DNA of 64,000 bases from Litoribacillus peritrichatus (GTDB taxonomy: Bacteria > Pseudomonadota > Gammaproteobacteria > Pseudomonadales > Litoribrevibacteraceae): positions 186,001 to 250,000 of the forward strand of contig NZ_BAABBN010000007.1 in NCBI RefSeq assembly GCF_039537985.1. The letters run 5' to 3'. Below the pieces are notes generated by a model that was not told the origin of the DNA, ran no database searches, and worked only from the letters and a program-made list of their open reading frames with translations. This document shows positions 61,248-64,000 of the stretch, in pieces. Both the position numbers and the translations under genes were made by a program. Each line of letters opens with the position of its first letter. The stretch's first letter is position 1.

Positions 61248-63206
61248 CTAGTTTTGAAGAGCGGTGTGAATAGATTGAACTAAAGCTCGTAGTTCTTCTG
61301 GTGCGTTCAGGGCCAACTGATCTGAAGGGATAGCCCCCAGCACTCGGATATGCGTACTTGGTTTACCTCTTCCTAAGAACAGATATCTATACCAGCGCAG
61401 ATTAAGAAGATCGTCAGCGTAAAATTCAGGATTTCCCTCATCTCCCATGACGGCGTCACCAGGTTCACTACGGCTAGATGGCCCGGAAGAGCTTTCATCC
61501 GGAGCAACCTGGTATTGCTCAGGGAAGGCTTTCAGCATCGAATAATCAATATCTAACGGGCTGGAGAAATATACGTTAAAACGGGGGTGACGAAGATAAC
61601 TCACCCAACGACTCATAAATTCATAATCATCACGCCTGAAGGTATCAAACTCAGCCAGATTGACAGCTACCCCATCAGCATTCACTCCTTGAGTGAAAAT
61701 ACTCTCAGCCGGTATTCCAAACTCTATCAACTTGGTGACTGCGTTCTTTATTCTTCCCCAGCCACCGCCATATCGTCCCCAATCCAAATCAAGCAATGTA
61801 ATAAAAGGTATCTTTAGGTCTGTCAGCAAACGCCACATGTGATTCACATGACGGCCCCCTAATGGAACCATGGCGACAAAAGACTTATCAATTGGAATGC
61901 CCATCGCTTCTGATATAGCTGGAAGAATTACCTCCTCGGAAGCCCCCTCCCCAAGAACCACGACCTTAGCAAAATACAACTCAGGATAGGCTCTCACCGC
62001 TTGCTGAATGTACTTTGCAACTTCGTTCTCTTCATCGGGTAAAGTCAGTTGACGAACAACTGTGGTGTTTGATTCAACTGTTAGTCTGAAGTGTCTTATT
62101 TGCGTTGGTTGGATTCTAGCGAGGATGCTAGGCGAATGGCTGGATAGTACGGCTTGTGCTCTTAAGCCATGCACTAAGCTACTGATCTGACTTATGATTC
62201 GAGATAGATAGTATGGAGCCAAATTATTCTCCGGCTCCTCAAGCGCCAAAATAGTCAACGAAGGCAAGGGCAATTCTGCACCGAGAAAGTCTTCACACTC
62301 TGGTTGGGACAGGATCTCAGTTTCAACATCTAGGGTGGCTGAAGTCATGGCTATATGAAACAGGGAGCTTTGGCCATCACTTAATTCATCGATGCTCCGA
62401 TCTCGACCACTTTCATCTGGATGCAACAGTACCTCTACCTTACGAACAAATTCTTCAAAGCGCAGGTCTATCGGACGAAACTTCGGTGTACTATCAGTTC
62501 CAGCAGAGTGCAACTCCTGCCATCGCTCAGTGAGCTTTCCGGTAACGGCACTAATCGCATTTTCCCCTTCAAAGACCTCATTGAGCTCAGTAGCCTTCTC
62601 AATAAAAGATGACCGAACTTGCTCTGACCAGTTAATGGCCTTCCAAAGTCGGCCTTTCAGAAATGCTGATACTTGGGAGGCTGCGCATCTTGTTGCAGGT
62701 ACGTAAATCAATTGGATTCTAGAGCGATCCGCTGGACGCACATTGTGAAAATCAGCCTCTTCTGGATTACCCGATGTCGTAACCGCGCGAAATTGGCTAG
62801 TAATGTACCCATCTATTGAGCCATCATCTTCCCATTCCGCGTCCAAGCGCAAACGGCACTTCAGTTGGCCACCCTCATCTGTCACGCTCATATGGTGAAA
62901 GAAGTCTGGTATTACAGAGTGATCTCCGTCTTCATCATCCAATTCAGGGAAAGCGACAATGGCTTCAAGCGTTAAAGTTCGATGACTAGGTGTTTCTTCT
63001 TCAGAAGAAGGAATATAAAAATCCTGACGACGAATGATCCGCTGTTCATTGGATATCCCAAACATTCGTTGCAGGGCCTGCATTAAGACCGTTTTGCCTG
63101 CACCATTTGCTCCAACCAAAGTGGTTAGATCCGGATCGACAGCTATGCTCTGGCCTTCTGGTCCAAAGCTTCTAAAGTTTTTTAGTTTGAGTGTCTCAAT
63201 ATGCAA
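61248..63206 (-). CDS. gajA: GajA-like OLD-family ATPase/TOPRIM nuclease (Gabija)
   Basis: A 652-residue class 2 OLD protein. The N-terminal ABC/SMC-like ATPase shows Walker A GANGAGKT (32-39), signature-like ELSDGQSSLF and Walker B LTILALEEPENNL. The C-terminal TOPRIM domain has the catalytic Glu in VVLGEGASEEVILPAI and the Asp pair in LLDLDWGRYG. Start chosen at TTG 63206: AGGGA lies 7 bp upstream and the product then begins HIETLKLKNFRSFG at the usual family position; GTG 63230 is the alternative. The protein should nick phage DNA when nucleotides are depleted, as for described Gabija. Confidence 0.88.
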   Translation of the reverse strand: MHIETLKLKNFRSFGPEGQSIAVDPDLTTLVGANGAGKTVLMQALQRMFGISNEQRIIRRQDFYIPSSEEETPSHRTLTLEAIVAFPELDDEDGDHSVIPDFFHHMSVTDEGGQLKCRLRLDAEWEDDGSIDGYITSQFRAVTTSGNPEEADFHNVRPADRSRIQLIYVPATRCAASQVSAFLKGRLWKAINWSEQVRSSFIEKATELNEVFEGENAISAVTGKLTERWQELHSAGTDSTPKFRPIDLRFEEFVRKVEVLLHPDESGRDRSIDELSDGQSSLFHIAMTSATLDVETEILSQPECEDFLGAELPLPSLTILALEEPENNLAPYYLSRIISQISSLVHGLRAQAVLSSHSPSILARIQPTQIRHFRLTVESNTTVVRQLTLPDEENEVAKYIQQAVRAYPELYFAKVVVLGEGASEEVILPAISEAMGIPIDKSFVAMVPLGGRHVNHMWRLLTDLKIPFITLLDLDWGRYGGGWGRIKNAVTKLIEFGIPAESIFTQGVNADGVAVNLAEFDTFRRDDYEFMSRWVSYLRHPRFNVYFSSPLDIDYSMLKAFPEQYQVAPDESSSGPSSRSEPGDAVMGDEGNPEFYADDLLNLRWYRYLFLGRGKPSTHIRVLGAIPSDQLALNAPEELRALVQSIHTALQN

Positions 63207-63410
63207 AGCCGATTCCCTTCTTGTGGCCACTTACAAACAGTACGCTGCTTTCAAATCACACAGACTCTTCGCACAGTAGAATATTAGTTAGAGCCAGTTT
63301 AGCTAAGCGAGCAAGTTTGTGAAAGGTGACATATGGCCTGAAGTTGGGTGTGTGTCATATCACAAATGAGCTTCGAAGAGATAGACCTATTACCTTTGCT
63401 CTCTTTTTTT

Positions 63411-64000
63411 CTAACATGGTTTATGCTTTACTGAGGCTCTTGTATCTAATGTATTTGTCAAATCATTCTGCTGTATAAATTGCCTATTAATTGAGTATTG
63501 CGCTTTGGAATCCCTCTCAAGAATATTCAGTATAATTTCAGGCTGACAGTTCTCTTTACTGTTCCTTGAGAGGTAAATGATATGCGTCTGACTATTTGCG
63601 ATAATAAAGTGCCCTTGGCCATCAACACCTTGAATTCTAAAACAGCCAACGTTACTTGAGTTAAATTTGTCAGCGCAAAAACCTGACTCAAGATATAAAT
63701 CTCTTTGTTGTTCAGCTAACTCGTTTCCTTTATTTGAAGCCCATATAGTAGAAAATGCTAGGAGAAAAAATACAGCTAATCCTCCAACCCATGTATACAT
63801 CGGCCAGTCAAAAGACCTCTCAATTGCATCGACCAAACGAACTAAGAACTTCGATAGCTTAGTTTTAGCAATCCCATCTTTCTGCTTATCAGCTCCTTGA
63901 GAATGTGACTGGTCAGGTATTTGTTCTTCGCCCGGGCCGATGTTGACCGTAGTTAAAATAATAAAAAATATAAGAGCGACAATACTCCATGTGGCGACTA
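63411..64000 (-). CDS. Two-TM protein with periplasmic Cys domain, 5' end beyond window
   Basis: The frame is open from the window end to a stop at 63411. Reading from the edge: a TM helix (VATWSIVALIFFIILTTV), a polar loop, a second TM helix (MYTWVGGLAVFFLLAFSTIW), then about 110 residues with four cysteines. The shorter 141-residue frame starting at 63836 would leave out the first helix and lacks a ribosome site, so the larger partial gene is preferred. Family unknown. It is on the same strand as and upstream of gajA, about 180 bp away. Confidence 0.6.
   Translation of the reverse strand, partial: VATWSIVALIFFIILTTVNIGPGEEQIPDQSHSQGADKQKDGIAKTKLSKFLVRLVDAIERSFDWPMYTWVGGLAVFFLLAFSTIWASNKGNELAEQQRDLYLESGFCADKFNSSNVGCFRIQGVDGQGHFIIANSQTHIIYLSRNSKENCQPEIILNILERDSKAQYSINRQFIQQNDLTNTLDTRASVKHKPC

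Noticed and set aside
1..64000. CRISPR array or tRNA/rRNA genes
   Set aside because: No series of regularly spaced identical repeats, and no tRNA- or rRNA-like conserved sequence, was noticed on either strand by eye; a dedicated scan (CRISPRCasFinder, tRNAscan-SE) was not possible.

Overview
The window looks like a chromosomal segment of a marine gammaproteobacterium (Marinobacter/Oceanospirillales-like). This is inferred from a complete leucine-degradation liu operon, a TonB2-type system with TtpC, a secreted lipase with its foldase, and mid-GC core genes broken by AT-rich accessory stretches. No rRNA or tRNA gene was recognised. One run of Ns (55650-55801) sits inside an insertion sequence.

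Core part, 1-25.4 kb: the end of a MerR regulator and liuABCDE (leucine/isovalerate to acetoacetate and acetyl-CoA); a class V aminotransferase; a substrate-binding lipoprotein paired with a hybrid histidine kinase; an HDOD protein; thiO-thiS-thiG (thiamine thiazole synthesis); a large lipoprotein with repeated DxDxDG calcium-binding-type loops; a three-gene RND efflux operon; DoxX; and a glutathionyl-hydroquinone reductase whose 5' leader carries a MITE.

Accessory region, 25.4-29.4 kb: AT-richer small genes (a tyrosine-recombinase-fold protein lacking most catalytic residues, a hypothetical, a HicAB toxin-antitoxin, a small secreted protein). They are separated by five copies of a short palindrome, TTCC-NY-GGAA with conserved flanks. 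This cassette-like layout is the most unusual structure in the window.

Middle, 29.5-38.7 kb: a response regulator, a PP2C phosphatase/Ser-Thr kinase fusion, cyanase and a formate/nitrite-type channel (a probable nitrogen cluster); a hydrolase, a YbaK-type protein, a Cys-rich hypothetical, a lipase and its foldase, then a second MITE with inverted ends and a TTAG target duplication.

Iron region, 38.7-51.7 kb: a PotD-like binding protein; a seven-gene minus-strand operon resembling the Pseudomonas fpvG/J/K-fpvCDEF ferri-siderophore reduction and periplasmic iron transport system; and, divergently, a DUF3450-TtpC-ExbB-ExbD-TonB-TPR operon. Three Fur-box-like sequences lie between them, so siderophore uptake energy and periplasmic iron release are probably co-regulated.

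Accessory/defence region, 52-64 kb: a probable lipoprotein/peptidoglycan-hydrolase pair, a YjbR protein, a lipoprotein, an IS1380-family element with an assembly gap, an AHH-type nuclease toxin with an overlapping downstream gene (probable immunity), a decayed IS3 element, a Gabija anti-phage pair (gajA-gajB), and a two-TM protein cut by the window edge.
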